64,000 nt of DNA. It comes from Furcasterigmium furcatum. Taxonomy: Eukaryota; Ascomycota; Sordariomycetes; Glomerellales; Plectosphaerellaceae. The notes beneath the pieces were generated by a model. It had not been told where the DNA came from. It searched no databases and saw only the letters and a program-made list of their open reading frames with translations. Positions 32,406-44,070 of this stretch are shown one piece after another. The position numbers were made by a program, and so were the translations under genes. Each line of letters starts with the position of its first letter. Position 1 is the stretch's first letter. Location: NCBI GenBank assembly GCA_001599815.1, contig BCIA01000007.1, forward strand, positions 930,001 to 994,000, given 5' to 3'.

Positions 32406-34745
32406 CTAGAAGGCGTAACGGCCAGTCTTGACATCCTTACAGAGTCCCGCCTTTCCGCAGGCCTCGAGGAAGTCCAACACCACGCGGTCGCAGCCTCTAT
32501 GAGCAACAAGGTTGAGGGTAATCACCAGCGGCTCGTCTCTCTGTACAATTGTCAGCCACATTCCGAAGAAACGAGTCGCATTCGACAAAGGATGCAGGAT
32601 CGTGAGCTCACCCTGGTAATCGCACTCTTGTAGCTGATTGCTCCGATGGGAACGGTGACATCCACCAGCTTGGCCCACGGGGCAATGCTGGCGGCTCGCA
32701 TCGGCCGGAACGGAGGGAAGTCGGGGTAGGTGATGACATCGCGGTACTCGGGGACGCCGCCGCCCTTGTCGCTGATGTGGTACACCCACAGGCCCTCCGT
32801 GCAGGTCTCCTCATTGTAAGGAACGACATGCGTGTTGACAAAGTCCGCAAAGTCCTGTCGACGCGCTTCCATGAAAGCCTTTCTCTCCGGGGTGTAATCT
32901 GGCGCAGCTCGCCAGGCGGTCATGGCGGCGAGGTCCAGGGCCGGATACCCGCCGAACTTGGCCTCGTAATCTGCGAGAAACTGCTTCCCAAAGAGCTGAT
33001 AGTTATCGTACGTAGAGACGGAACCCACTCCGGACGTGTAGGAAGCGAGGGTCTCGTTGGCGGCGACGTTGTCGATCAGTAGCTGTGTCATGTTCTGGGT
33101 CTCGATGGTCATTCCCATGACATCGGCGACCTCTGCCAGCCAGATGTCGATGACTTCCTGCGCGACGGAGTTGTTGACTGGGAAGAATTCGGCCTGTGGA
33201 GAGAATGGCCATGGTCAGGGCAACTCAGTTTCATTCACGGATCGGTGCGACCTACCGGGAAGATGATCTTCTTTGGCAGTGAGAATTCGTCAGGCAAGAG
33301 AGCCTCGTTGGAGTCACCCATCCAGACACGGCCAATCTTCTGCATCAGCGCCGGAGACTTGGCGAAAAAGCCGAGAGCGTCGAGCTGTGTTCCGCTGGGG
33401 ATGACAGAGGTGGTGTCGAAGGTGTCCCAGGACGGCCGAAGGCTACGAGAGATCAGCGATGACCCCTAAATGCAAGCTTTGGGCAATTCTTACCCATAGA
33501 CGCCGACTCGGTCAGCCGGATTCCGCACGCTGCCGCCCGTATCAGTGCCAACAGTAAAGTCGAGGTAGTCGTAAGAGGCAATCGCCGCAGCAGAGCCGAA
33601 ACTGGAGGCAGAAAGTCCGAGATAGCCATCCGCGCGGGGATTCCAGGAGTACTACAGACACTGAGTTAGCATGCGGAGACGCCACCCATTAGCCCGAGGG
33701 ACGAAGCGCGTACAGCAAAGTCATCAGTCTGCCATGGCCAGGCGCCGAACGCAAACACGGTCAGCTTGGTCTTGCCGACCAGAGTGGCACCGAGACCCAG
33801 CAGGGTCTCGACCGCGGGGGCCGTGGCATTCGGCGGGGTATCGTAGAGCCTCAGCATGGCGCGAGAACCGCCACTCGTCAGGATGCCCCTGACAGGCATC
33901 ATGTCCTTGACGGCGAAGCGCAACCCGGCAAGGGGGTACTTCTCCTTGTCCAGGAGCGAAGAGTACAGCCGGGACGGGACGGGAATCATGAGGCCGAACT
34001 GGGCGGCTTCCCAGACACTGACGTACGAGAAGGAGCCGTCATCGTTGGGAGTGATGGCGTTCATGAAGGCTTCCTGCAGATCAGGAACCAGCTGGTAGAC
34101 CTTTCTGAGACCGAAGGTGGCGGCCTCACACCCCCCGAGTGAGGCGACATAGGGACCGGGTGCAACCTTTTCATACTCGGCAACAGTGACGACTTTGAGA
34201 GGGCCGGTGCAGGGGATTGGGGCCGAGACGCCTTTTGGGAGCACGAGATATTCGACGCCCTTGCTGGCGAGGAAGTCGACGGCGGACTGGTCCAGCTTAG
34301 CACCCTCCGCAACGGACAAATAAACACCTAAAAGAATTGAGTGATCAGCCATTGTTCAGTGCTACATGTTTGAGTGCCAATGAAACATACCCTCTAGAAA
34401 GTCGTCGACATAGACATCATCATCCTTCAGATAGGCCTCAAGAAGACCGGACAAGACATCCTCGGTGACATTGGGCTCGGTTACCGAAAAGACTGTGAAG
34501 GCGATCAATTCCTCATCAGAAGGTCCTTGACCCCTGGCCCAGTGAGGCTTTTCATGCAACACGACCGGAGTTGACTTGTCGGCGGCGGGGACGTAATACT
34601 TGGCCAACGAGATTGTCGCGTTGGGAGCCTTGAAGGTGAAGCTTAACGATCCATCGCCGCTGATGCTTTCCAAGACGAGGGATGCAGCCGCGATCAAACC
34701 GGGCGCGAGCGACGCAAGGCCGAAAGAAATAAGTTTGGAATTCAT
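32406..34745 (-). CDS. Secreted amidase-signature-family enzyme with long N-terminal extension
   Basis: Complement of 32406..32540, 32612..33193, 33256..33442, 33494..33651, 33714..34327, 34391..34745; 676 aa, joins all in frame. A signal peptide spans about residues 1-21 (ending LIAAAS). The amidase core begins near residue 250: Lys259 in RFAVKD, the cis-Ser region SASSFGSAAAIAS (337-349) and the nucleophile Ser364 in GTDTGGSVR form the Ser-cisSer-Lys triad. The glycine-rich stretch before the cis-Ser is less conserved than usual (ASSFGS where GSSGGS is common). The first ~240 residues are unlike a plain amidase and may be a separate beta-rich domain. Such fungal proteins are often labelled Arp1-like amidases. 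It may hydrolyse an amide outside the cell; the substrate is unknown. Confidence 0.85.
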
Positions 34746-34841
34746 CTTGCCGAGCCACAAAGGTGCACTTGTGTGGCAGTTAATGCGATGAGACCTGACA
34801 TCGTGAGATGGACAACACCAGTCTTTGAGTATCCGAGGCCG

Positions 34842-34848
34842 CTTTATA
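34842..34848 (-). promoter_or_regulatory. Likely TATA box of the amidase gene
   Basis: On the minus strand this reads TATAAAG, 97 bp before ATG 34745. Confidence 0.45.
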
Positions 34849-35291
34849 CCCTTCCGCTTGCCTGACCCTACGACTAGGAAGAGAAGCTAATGAACGGCCC
34901 CTTGGAAGGCAGACACGGCGGCCTTCCGGATCTCGGTGGACTTGACGAAAGATAAGAAGCAACATCCATGATCAAAGATAGGAAACAACACAAGTTCTCA
35001 TCCCGCCGACCCCGTGTCCCTGGGCTCCCCCGCCCTGTCAGGCCATCGTAGAGGCGAACATCAATAGTGCACCTTGGCGCAACGTGGAAAACGGAGCCAT
35101 GGCGTTGGTGGTCCTGGGAAGTGATCGAAGAGCCATGGGAGTCGGGAATGGAAGCGCGCTTCCGATGTCGACGGGAGATAAGAAGAGGAGAACCCCTGGT
35201 GGCGATGTCATCTTTCCCCGCTCCGATATCTGTAGGTAAGGTCGACGACACCGTACCCATGGCATCGGATCAAGTCAGAATCCGAAGCGCC

Positions 35292-35393
35292 CATTACAGG
35301 AAATCGAGATGGCCTCATTCTCAATTCGAGAAAATCCAAGGGCAACGCATCTGGACGGCAACATTGCTGGACGGGCCATGTATTCTGTGACCC
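35292..35393 (-). repeat. Dispersed ~105 bp repeat, copy B
   Basis: Its reverse complement aligns almost end to end with 22225-22329 with few gaps and roughly 15% mismatches by eye. It is flanked by unrelated sequence on both sides. Confidence 0.75.
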
Positions 35394-35581
35394 GCATCCC
35401 GGACTGGAAGCTTACATAATGTATCAATTGCTTACTAATCTTGAAACTCTGACCACAGCCGGGCATCAAGCTCTCGGCATCGCTACGTCAGGTTCATCAA
35501 CGTCAAGAAACACCATCAAGACTGGAGTTTTTTTGGAGTCGTTTGATACGGAACTACTCTCTCACAGCGGTCCAACTTATC

Positions 35582-37137
35582 ATGGCGGCGGTCGGCGCAG
35601 CTACCAGCGCTCCGCAGCAGACCCTGGAGCTCCTGGACCCCGCGACGACTCACAACTTCCGGAAGCCCTCAAAATGCATCAACGAGGGCCAGGATGTGTC
35701 CACATTTCTCACGACCAAGGCGTACAGAGACATCGGGGTCTTTGTCCTCCAGCTCAACCGGGCTCTTTGTCCGCGCAGGGTCCAGGCAGCAGCCAGCGGC
35801 AAGGAAACCATCCAGACCTTCCCTCTGACCTCCATCAAGCCGGCATCTGAGCTGCCAAAGTCGATACAAGGTCTCCAGAGTCTCCTGAAGAAGGCAGAAG
35901 ACTTCCTCGAATCCGCCCCGCCCGATCCCGGCCCGCGGCGCTTCGGAAATGTCGCGTTCAGAACATGGCACTCCCTATTGGAAGAGCAGGTCCGCGGACT
36001 CATGGAGGAGTTCATCCCCTCGTCGGTGCTTGACTTTGGCGGGCCGCAGTCAAGAGAGGGCATTCTGGACGAGCTCATCTCATACTTCATTGGAGGGTTC
36101 GGCAGTGCTCAGCGCCTGGACTACGGAACAGGGCACGAGCTCTCGTTCTTGGCATTCCTGGGCTGCCTCTGGAAGCTGCGCTATTTCGAGCAACCGCCCG
36201 CCGCCGAGCCACAAGCCATGGCACCCGGAGAGACGGAACGGCTGATCATCCTAGCAGTGATGGAGCCTTACCTCCGGGTCGTGCGCCGGCTCATCCTGAC
36301 GTACACGCTCGAACCCGCCGGGTCTCACGGCGTCTGGGGCCTGGATGACCACTCCTTCCTGCCGTACATCTTCGGCTCGGCGCAGTTCACCCGCGCCATC
36401 ACAGAGAACGAGGCGATGCCCACGGAGGGTTCCGTGCGAGGGGCGCCGAAGACCGGGGACGTCGTCAAGGCGGAGGTGGTGGAGGACTACAGGGCCGTGA
36501 ACATGTACTTCTCAGCCATCGGCTTCATCAACGACGTCAAGAAGGGGCCGTTCTGGGAACACAGCCCCATCCTGTTCGACGTCAGCGGCATCCGCGACGG
36601 CTGGGGCAAGATCAACAAGGTGAGAGAACCCGGACGGGATGACGACATGGGACACGCACTGACGCACAACTCCAGGGCATGATCAAAATGTTCAACGCCG
36701 AGGTCTTGTCAAAGTTCCCCGTGGTCCAGCACTTCCCCTTCGGCACGCTCTTCTCGTGGGACCAGGACCCGGACGCCGCCGCGCCGGCAACGTCGATTCA
36801 TATGGCCAACCAACCGCCGACGCAGTATGCGCCGCCGCAAGGCACGGGCATGCCTCCGCCGCCGCCGGGTCCGGGTTCCGCAGGGACCGCGGCCCCTTGG
36901 GTGACACGCACGCCTGCTGCCGCCAGTCCCGGGATTCCTTACACTACTCGCGCGCCTCCTTCGCGGGGTGCCATGCCGCCTCCCGCAGCGGGCAGGATGC
37001 CACCCAGGGGCGCAGCTCCAGCTCCCGGCGGACCAGGTCCTCAAAGCGGCACCCTGGGCCGGCCGGGAAACAGCAGCGACGGAGGGGAGTCTGCGGACGG
37101 GCAGATCACCATGACGAAAGCGCCATGGGCGAAGTAG
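35582..37137 (+). CDS. rrd1: Serine/threonine-protein phosphatase 2A activator (PTPA, Rrd1-like)
   Basis: Model 35582..36619 and 36676..37137; 499 aa. The PTPA fold covers about residues 1-375: HNFRKPSKCI near the start, DFGGPQSREGILDELISYF, RLDYGTGHELSFLAFL, WGLDDHSFLPYIFGSAQF, and KFPVVQHFPFGTLFSW after the intron are diagnostic. PTPA is a peptidyl-prolyl isomerase-like chaperone that helps load and activate the catalytic subunit of PP2A. The remaining ~115 residues are a Pro/Gly/Ala-rich tail (PPPPPGPG and similar), as often found in fungal Rrd1 rather than Rrd2. The frame is open for 13 codons upstream (ATG 35543), but ATG 35582 fits the family better. The divergent amidase gene is not functionally related. 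Confidence 0.93.
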
Positions 37138-37737
37138 GCGGGGGAGTTGCAGGATTCCATTCCCGATGGATTATCGGGGCATCATCACAGCGCACATAGC
37201 ATGAGCACGAATGGCACGAGGCAATAGAGTTGATGAGACATCATCATTGTATTTTCTTCCCCCTTTCCACGAGAATATGAACCAGACCGATGGGTATCCG
37301 CACTAAGAAAATCAAGAACCGAATCAGGCCCAGCCCCTCCTGCGAGGGAAAAGGGGGTAGGACCGGTATCTGACGAGGTGGGGGTGATGAGAACGGTGCA
37401 AAAACAGCAAAACACTAATGGGAAAGGGGGGTATGGGCATGAGAAGCAGATGCCCAAGTGCCAACTGCTGAGAGAAACGGGCTGTTTGCCCTGACCGAAA
37501 CCAACGCGAGTGAATCCATCCCAAGACGGCCAAAACGGGGGACGCAATCGCCCTTGCAAGACTGACGACAGGGGCAATCGCCGCGTCAAGAGAGAGACGT
37601 GACTCAAGAATTGCCCGCCATGGCTGCCAGAGAAGCGAGACCGCGGCTGCTTCGCCGAATCAATCGATATCGAACTTCCTCTTCACCGCCTTGTTTCCCG
37701 GCCGGGATCTTTCAGCAGCCGGCATCGCCCGAGGCGA
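37138..37737. other. Convergent intergenic region
   Basis: 600 bp between the 3' ends of the PTPA gene and the small Ala/Pro-rich protein gene. Short frames have no recognisable content. Confidence 0.5.
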
Positions 37738-38299
37738 TTAGACGGCGGCGGGCTTGGCCTCCTCCTTCTTAGGCTCCTCGGCGACGTCGGGAGCGTCGGG
37801 GGCGATGGGGTTCAGGACGACATTGCCGGAGGCGGCGGCAGCCTGGTCGGGAGTGGGATAAGCCTTGGCGGCCGGGTCCTCGGTGCCGGCGACGGCGACG
37901 GGGGCGGGAGCCTCGGGGGCGGGCTTGGCGGCGTCCTCAGTGGGAGCGACGGGGACGGCTGTGGGGAGGAAATGGTCAGCGACGTTCTGCACGCGACAAG
38001 CGTCGATGGCAATGATGATGGGGGAAACTCACCGGCCGGAGCCGCGGCAGCGGGGGCGGCCTCGGTCTTGGAGGCGGCGGGGGCGTCGCCGGCCTTGGTG
38101 GGCTCGGCGGCGCCGTTCTTGTCGGCGGGCTCGGAAGTCTTCTTGGACTTCTTGGAGAAGGCCTCCTTGAGCTTGGCCTTGAGGTTGTCAAAGGCGTGAA
38201 GAGCTGGATGAGTGAGTCAGTCGCCGGGTGGTCTGAGACGGCGCCATCTGGGGAAGGGAAGAGTAGGGAAGGGGAGGGACACTTACGGACACCAGGCAT
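37738..38299 (-). CDS. Small Ala/Pro/Lys-rich hypothetical protein
   Basis: Complement of 37738..37958, 38033..38203, 38287..38299; 134 aa. The model rests on a 13-nt first exon (MPGV plus one base) joined to PLHAFDNLKAKLKEAFSKKS. After an amphipathic Lys-rich helix, the rest is low-complexity Ala/Pro/Glu with Lys clusters, ending in EEPKKEEAKPAAV. All three donors and acceptors are consensus. I recognise no family; related short Ala-rich proteins are common in filamentous fungi. The tiny first exon should be checked against transcripts; a start further upstream in another exon is the main alternative. Confidence 0.6.
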
Positions 38300-39816
38300 G
38301 ATGGCGATGTAAGGCGATGAGCCGGGAACTTGGATGGGGATGGGTTGGGAAGGGTGGAAGGGATCGATCGGATCGAGAACTGGACTCTGGACGTCAGCAC
38401 CACCACCTCGAGTGAAGCTTTTGAGAGCCGAGCAGCTCTGCACTGCACCGGGAACAGATGCAACGCCACATAAAACGCATCTGTGGATGCATTCACTCCG
38501 TTCCAACGCACAACGCCGGGGGCAACGCACCTTTGTGGTTCGGGAGCTCGGGTGAGGATGGGTTGCGAGAGGGAGAGTTTCGGGGGAAAAGAAGAAAAGC
38601 TCTGTGACGGGGCAGGCCCTGGGAAAAACGACCTGAATGAGGCCGTCGACACGGAGACGGGGCAGGAGCACGCGGGTCCGGGCGAGTCAGCGGATGGCGA
38701 AAAATCGTGGCCGCGACAGTGAGTAGCTGTGATTCACGGGGGGCGAGGTGCGAGGGGCAAGGCTGCGATGATGACAAGCTGCGCGGTTGTTCACGAGAGG
38801 TCCAAGGGGGCAGGAGAAGGGGCGGGAGGCTCAGGTCTTTGTGAGACGGTTGGGAGGGATTGGATGTTCACGGTCCACCAGCTTGTCCGCCTTTTGGGGA
38901 TGGTCTACATTGTTAGGGTCTCCCTACGTCCGCCATGGCCAGCAGCCAGTCAGCGAGTCGGCTGTCCCCCTCACATGGCGTGGCACAAGGGGGGGTCGCA
39001 ACGTGGGCAAGTCGTGTTTGATGTACAGGATGGCTGGATGGGGAGGGAGTTGGAGTTGGAGCTGGGCCGGACCCTGCCAATCTCCAAATGCCGTCATTTC
39101 AGCCAGACGCCGACGCTAAGCTTTATTTGGGGTGCGATGGGCCCTCGGACCGCTGTCCTTGGCGATGGTCTGCGAGCGGGCCACATTCAGGGGTTGAGTG
39201 GGCGGAGGAGGAGCAGGGAGGTCGTGTCGGCAAAAGCTGGCGTGACACCGCCGCCCGCAGGAAGCTTGTGCAGGTCGCTTGCTGCTGAGTCATTCTATGT
39301 GTCTTGGATGTTCAGCCTTTTTTCAACCTCGAGGGAGGGAGAGGCTGTCTGGTCATCGTGGGGTTGTCCTCCATGAGCAAAAGGGGGCAAATTTCACGGT
39401 CCGCGGAGTATGGAGTAGTGGCCCAGGACATAGAGGACGCAGAGTGGCACCGAGCATCATAACAGCTTCGACCAGAGCGCCCTGCTCACGCGGTGCCTCG
39501 TCACGGCCCAGCAACATCCACGGATCTGACAGACCCAGACGAGGAGGAGGAAGAGCACCCGCATCTCGAGATGCTGACTGCATGGCCAGAAGGCGACCCA
39601 AGAGTCAGAATGGGACACCGAGAAGGGCCAGGCCCAGACACTTTGATATCGGCTCACCCAATTTGGGATTCGGCCCCCAACCCTGCCCAGCAACAGGGCC
39701 AGCCTATCTGCCTACATAAGTAAGGCAAAGTCTGCCGACATGGACGGGGCTTCGCGATAACCGTTGTGCTTTCTCTTCCTTTCTGCCCCTCTCCTCTTGA
39801 GAAATAGCTATTCGGC
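38300..39816. other. Divergent intergenic region, no gene recognised
   Basis: 1.5 kb between two outward-reading genes. Several open frames exist (longest about 215 codons on plus, 38729-39376), but none has a domain or consistent splice sites. It should hold two promoters. Confidence 0.5.
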
Positions 39817-41954
39817 ATGTCGGCCCGCGCCTCTGTCGCCGACTGGAAAACCCACGACGAGACCTTCACGGAGCCGATGCTCGCCAGCTCCGACGAGAAC
39901 TTGAAGGCCGCAGGCCAGACAACAAAAAACGCACAAGAGGCTTACCAGGTTCCGCTCAGCAGGCCTCCAACCGGCTTTGAACCCCATCGCGCCCATGCGT
40001 CCTCGATTGTCGCCGATGTGCTGGGCATCATCGCCGCGCTGGCCTTTCCTATATTCGGCGCCGTGGTCCTGAGTCTCGACCGCCGCGAAACGGGCGCCGA
40101 ACAACGCCATTATCGCAATGCCACCACGACGGTATGGACGTCTCCCGCAGTGTCTCCTCATCAGACTCCTAAAATGGTCATCTCATCTAGCTAGCCACCG
40201 TCTTCCCCATCGTCTTTGCCATCATGGTCGGCCGTCTGATGACCCAGATCGCCCACTGGAGGCTCGAGAAGGGAATCAAGCTCGGCACCCTCGAGCAGTT
40301 CTTGGGGAGCAAGACCGTCGGCGGCTCCGTCATCTCCATGATCAGGCTCCGAGTCGTGAACCTCCTCTGCGTTGCCATCGTCGCGGGCTGGGCATTCTCG
40401 CCGCTGGGCTCCCAGGGCATCCTGCGCATGCTGAACACCAAACTCGCGCCTGTCACGGAGCCTTCCACTATCACCTACTACGACACTGATTCCAAGACAC
40501 GGCTCTCCGGGTGGTCCACCGTCAGCCAACTCCACTCGATGTCCGTCGAGAATAGCGTACTAGTCCTCGATTCCATGTACCGCGCCGTGCTGCTCACGTC
40601 GGACTCGGCCAAGGCCGACACGATGGACCACTGGGGCAACGTCAAGATCCCGTACCTGGACTCCTACAGCAGATCCCGTAACAGCAACGATTGGAAACCC
40701 GTCCCCGACAACGACGAGTCTGAATTCTCGTCTCTCGTGGGCATCCCAGTGTCTGGCATCGCGCCGGGCAACACGACCTTTTCGCTCGAGTCGACCTACG
40801 TCCACCTAGACTGCGGGAACATCACCAAGACATCGGTGACCGTCGACGATGACTTCGTGGCTACGTTTCCACGGCTGACCGAAATGAACAGCTCGGCTCT
40901 GTGCTTTTCCGGCGGCGGGCCCAACGGCTGCGGCGTACGCGTGCCCAACGGCACCTGGCAGGGCCACACCCTTGACGACTGGCTGGACCAGAGCTCCGGA
41001 AGGTCGAGCTGGAAGCTGGCCATGGACAGGTTCATCGACCCCCTCTGGAGTGAACGGACGACAGAGCCAGACAGGACGTATCCCGGCGTCTTCGCCAACG
41101 AAACTGGCGTCCGCATGGACAAGTCGACCCTCCTCTTCCAAGCAAGCCTCACAACAGACATCGTCCGCGAGGCCCCGTCCATCTTCAAGTCCCGCTGCGA
41201 CGTCACCCAGCGCTACGTCGAGTCCCGCGTCCACTGCGAGCGGACATCCCCCTCCCACGCGCAGACGTGCGCCGTCGTCGCCCAGCGCAGGTCGCGCAGA
41301 GCGCACGCCCCCGAGGCCATCTCCCAGCTCTCCTTCCCGGCGATCTTCCGCTACGTCTCCGGCAAACTACCCCTCGCCACGAGCCGGACGTCCTTCATGC
41401 CCGGCCTCTCGCTGGAATACATCAACGACCCCTCCGTGAGCGCCTTCGCGCGGCGTGGCCTCCCCGCCCTGGAAAGGGTCCCGCCGCGCGACTTCAGCAT
41501 GCGCCTCGGCCGGCTGATCAACTCGTACCTGATGCTCAGCCAGCCCAACAACGCCACCGTCACCCTGACGGGGAGCGTTGCCCCGGCCGTGGAGATGTCG
41601 GCGAACGCCACCGTTGTCGCGGACGCTGAGACGCTCGTCGAGGAGTACGTGATCGACAGGGCGTGGGCGGCGCTGTACATGGCGAGCTGTGCGGTGCTAC
41701 TCGCCGCTGCGGCCTGGAGCGCCGTGCTCACGCACAAGGTCCACGTGCCCGAGGTCCTGGGCTACGCGTCCACGGTGATCCGCGACTCCAAGTTCATGGA
41801 CCTCGAGCCCGAGACGGGGAGGCTCAATGGGCTGGACCTCACGCTGCAGCTGAGGAACCAGGAGGTGCGGTACGGCGTGACGCAGGTCACGCTGAGGGGG
41901 ACGCATTTGGCTGGTGTTGGGCCGACGAACGAGGTCGAGCCTGTCAAGCCGTAG
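39817..41954 (+). CDS. Unrecognised fungal membrane protein with large N-glycosylated ectodomain
   Basis: Model 39817..40131 and 40191..41954; 692 aa. Acceptor 40190 was chosen over a second CTAG four bases later because only the first keeps frame (RNATTT then LATVFPIV). Hydrophobic segments: about 65-85, about 106-120 (VFPIVFAIMVG), about 145-165 (VVNLLCVAIVAGWAF) and one near the C-terminus (about 595-618, ALYMASCAVLLAAAAW). Between the last two lies a ~430-residue, cysteine-containing region with many NxS/T sites, presumably outside the cell. The C-terminal tail is short and polar. This layout is common in Pezizomycotina-specific proteins without known function. No enzyme motif is seen. 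Confidence 0.8.
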
Positions 41955-42163
41955 AAGGGCAGGAATAGCACGCGGATGAATAATGAGATGATGCAAGATG
42001 ACTGATGTCCACGCCTTTCAAGACCCAATCGTGGAGGTCCAGCTGAGGGGTAAAATCACCGTGACCGCCGCCGAGGTACAAGTTATCAATAACTGATGAA
42101 TGATTCCGGCCACTCCAATGAAGCAAATACATCGAGAAAGTAGAATGGAGTTGGGTATCATGT

Positions 42164-43475
42164 CTAAAAGCGCTCATCTAGCCATCGTCTCGCAACATCC
42201 TCGCCAAACTCATTCATCTCCATCTGGCCCGCCACCGGTTCACCCACATCGACCACCTTGACCCGAGCATCCAGCTCGTCCTCCAGGTTCTCCAGATCCT
42301 CATCCCACCGCATCCGCTCCTTGAGCTCCACCTTCTCCATGCTCCGCTTCATCAGCTCCGCCAGCTCCGAGGCCTGCGCCTCGAACTGGTTCCCCCTGGC
42401 CTTCCGCCGCAGCACGGTCCTCGCCGTCACCGTCGTCTTCCTGCGCCTGGCGGCCGTCGGGGACGCGGCAGGCAAGACGGCCGTATCATGCAGCAGCAGG
42501 GTCTGCGGGATCGTGAGCGTCGACTTGCGCGGCGGGAAGATCAGCGCGCTGCGCCGCGGGGCCTTGAGCTCCCCCGGCGACGACGGCATCAGGTCCTCGG
42601 GGGACCCGGCGATGCCAAGGGCGGCCATCCTGTCGACCAGCGCAGATACGGCGCTCGTCTGGTGGAAGTTGGGCGGCACGAGCATGCCCGCCGTCTGGAA
42701 GTGCAGGCTGGGGCTCGCGAACGAATCGAAGAGGTCGACGGGGGACTTGAACAGCGCGGGCATCTCCTGCCGGAGGAAGTGGAGCGGGGAGCCCTCCGGC
42801 GGCGGCGGCGGCGGGCCCTGTGCCGTCTTGCGGCCCTTGGCGGGCTTGTTGATCTTGTGGTCCGGGAGGAACATGGTCCAGTTGTAGATGCCGTTGTGGG
42901 CGGAGAACCCGCGGACCGCCATGCGCTCGTGCTTGTGCGACTCCGTGAGGGCGAGAGAGGCGGCGAGAGTTGCGCCCAGGTACGCCCCGTGGACGTAGAT
43001 GTCGCGCCGGCCGGTGTTCACCGGGGTGAGGTTTTCGAGGATCCAGCTGTACCCGAAGAGCAGGTCATGGATGGGGGTAGGCCAGTGGAGGGGCGTGACA
43101 AAGTCCTTCTCTTCGCCGCCTTCGGCAAGACTGAGCTCATCATCTGGATATGATGAGCATGGCCATCGATAGTTGATGACCGCCGTTGGGAAACTCTCCA
43201 GGAACGGTGGGAGGTGAGGGTAGGCATCAGGCGCCGGAGAGAACGATGGGAGATGGATAAGCAATGGAGCTGAGGACGGTCCTTGCTCTACCCCATGAAG
43301 ACTGGAACATGTTAGCAAAGGATATGAAAAGACATGAGGCGTCTTACTCAACCGTGATGCTTCCCGATCCGCGGCATGGCACCTCGACGCGTTTAACTGC
43401 AGACCCGAAGGATCGTGTCAATTGAAATGGCCGGAGACGGGGCAGTCTGCAGCGCCTCGGCCATGTTGTGTTCAT
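42164..43475 (-). CDS. Alpha/beta-hydrolase-like protein without Ser nucleophile
   Basis: Complement of 42164..43301 and 43348..43475; 421 aa. Exon 1 begins MNTTWPRRCRLPRLRPF, an Arg-rich start like a mitochondrial presequence, then EVPCRGSGSITV joined to DLHG. LLIHLPSFSPAPDAY and VINYRWP resemble the first strands of fungal alpha/beta hydrolases. At the nucleophile elbow GxSxG the sequence is HGAYLGATLA: Tyr150 replaces Ser. The rest is Arg/Lys-rich with a long C-terminal extension, including a likely coiled coil (ELAELMKRSMEKVELKERM). It may be a non-catalytic hydrolase-fold protein. Choosing ATG 43475 over ATG 43401 is supported by frame across the intron; the latter leads to a stop. Confidence 0.78.
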
Positions 43476-44070
43476 TCCCGGAGCCTGGAACTACAAAGAC
43501 AATAAAGAAACAATCAGGAGTCAATAATTAGACATCGCCAGTTTCATCATCGAATGTCGTCGCGTGTCGCGTCTCCCGGTAATTGACTGAAAATTGGCCA
43601 ATCAGAAGGTGCCTTCATTCGACCATTGGCGGCTCACCGGCACTCCTAGTGGGAGTCCTCCCTGAACAGCGGCGGTCGCGCCCAGGTTGTCGGTTGCCCT
43701 AGGACGACGTCATTCCATTTCTGGCCAAGCTGCCGTTCGTGGGGAGAGCTGCACCATGACAACAAATCACAGGTGACGCCCGCGCTGCCGGCACACCATC
43801 AGGATGAGTGAGAGCCGCGATTCAATCGGCGGAAGTCCGGCCCTCCCAAGGGCAAACCTTAGACTATGTCCGAATATCCTGTTTGCTCTCATGATCCGCA
43901 CTCTCACTCAAGTGATCCGATGGTGACCATCGAGGCCTCCTCTTCCAGACCTGACACTGTCGAAGACTCAAGCAGACGTCTTGCAACAGAAATATCACTC
44001 GACATGACGACGTAGACCCCTTATTAAGACCCATCATATGTACCCTGGGGCATATTCATAACGCGCCACG
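43476..44070. other. Divergent promoter region (hydrolase-like protein / K+ channel)
   Basis: About 0.6 kb between outward-reading genes. No other feature is recognised. Confidence 0.5.

Larger units (their letters stand above)
34746..35581. other. Divergent intergenic region with repeat copy B
   Basis: About 0.8 kb between the amidase and PTPA genes, which read outward. It contains the amidase TATA box at 34842-34848 and the dispersed repeat at 35292-35393. The repeat lies within 200 bp of the PTPA start, so it may form part of that promoter or leader. Confidence 0.5.

Noticed and set aside
38729..39376. 215-codon plus-strand frame between two genes
   Set aside because: No domain, no splice sites and no coding bias; likely chance in GC-rich DNA.
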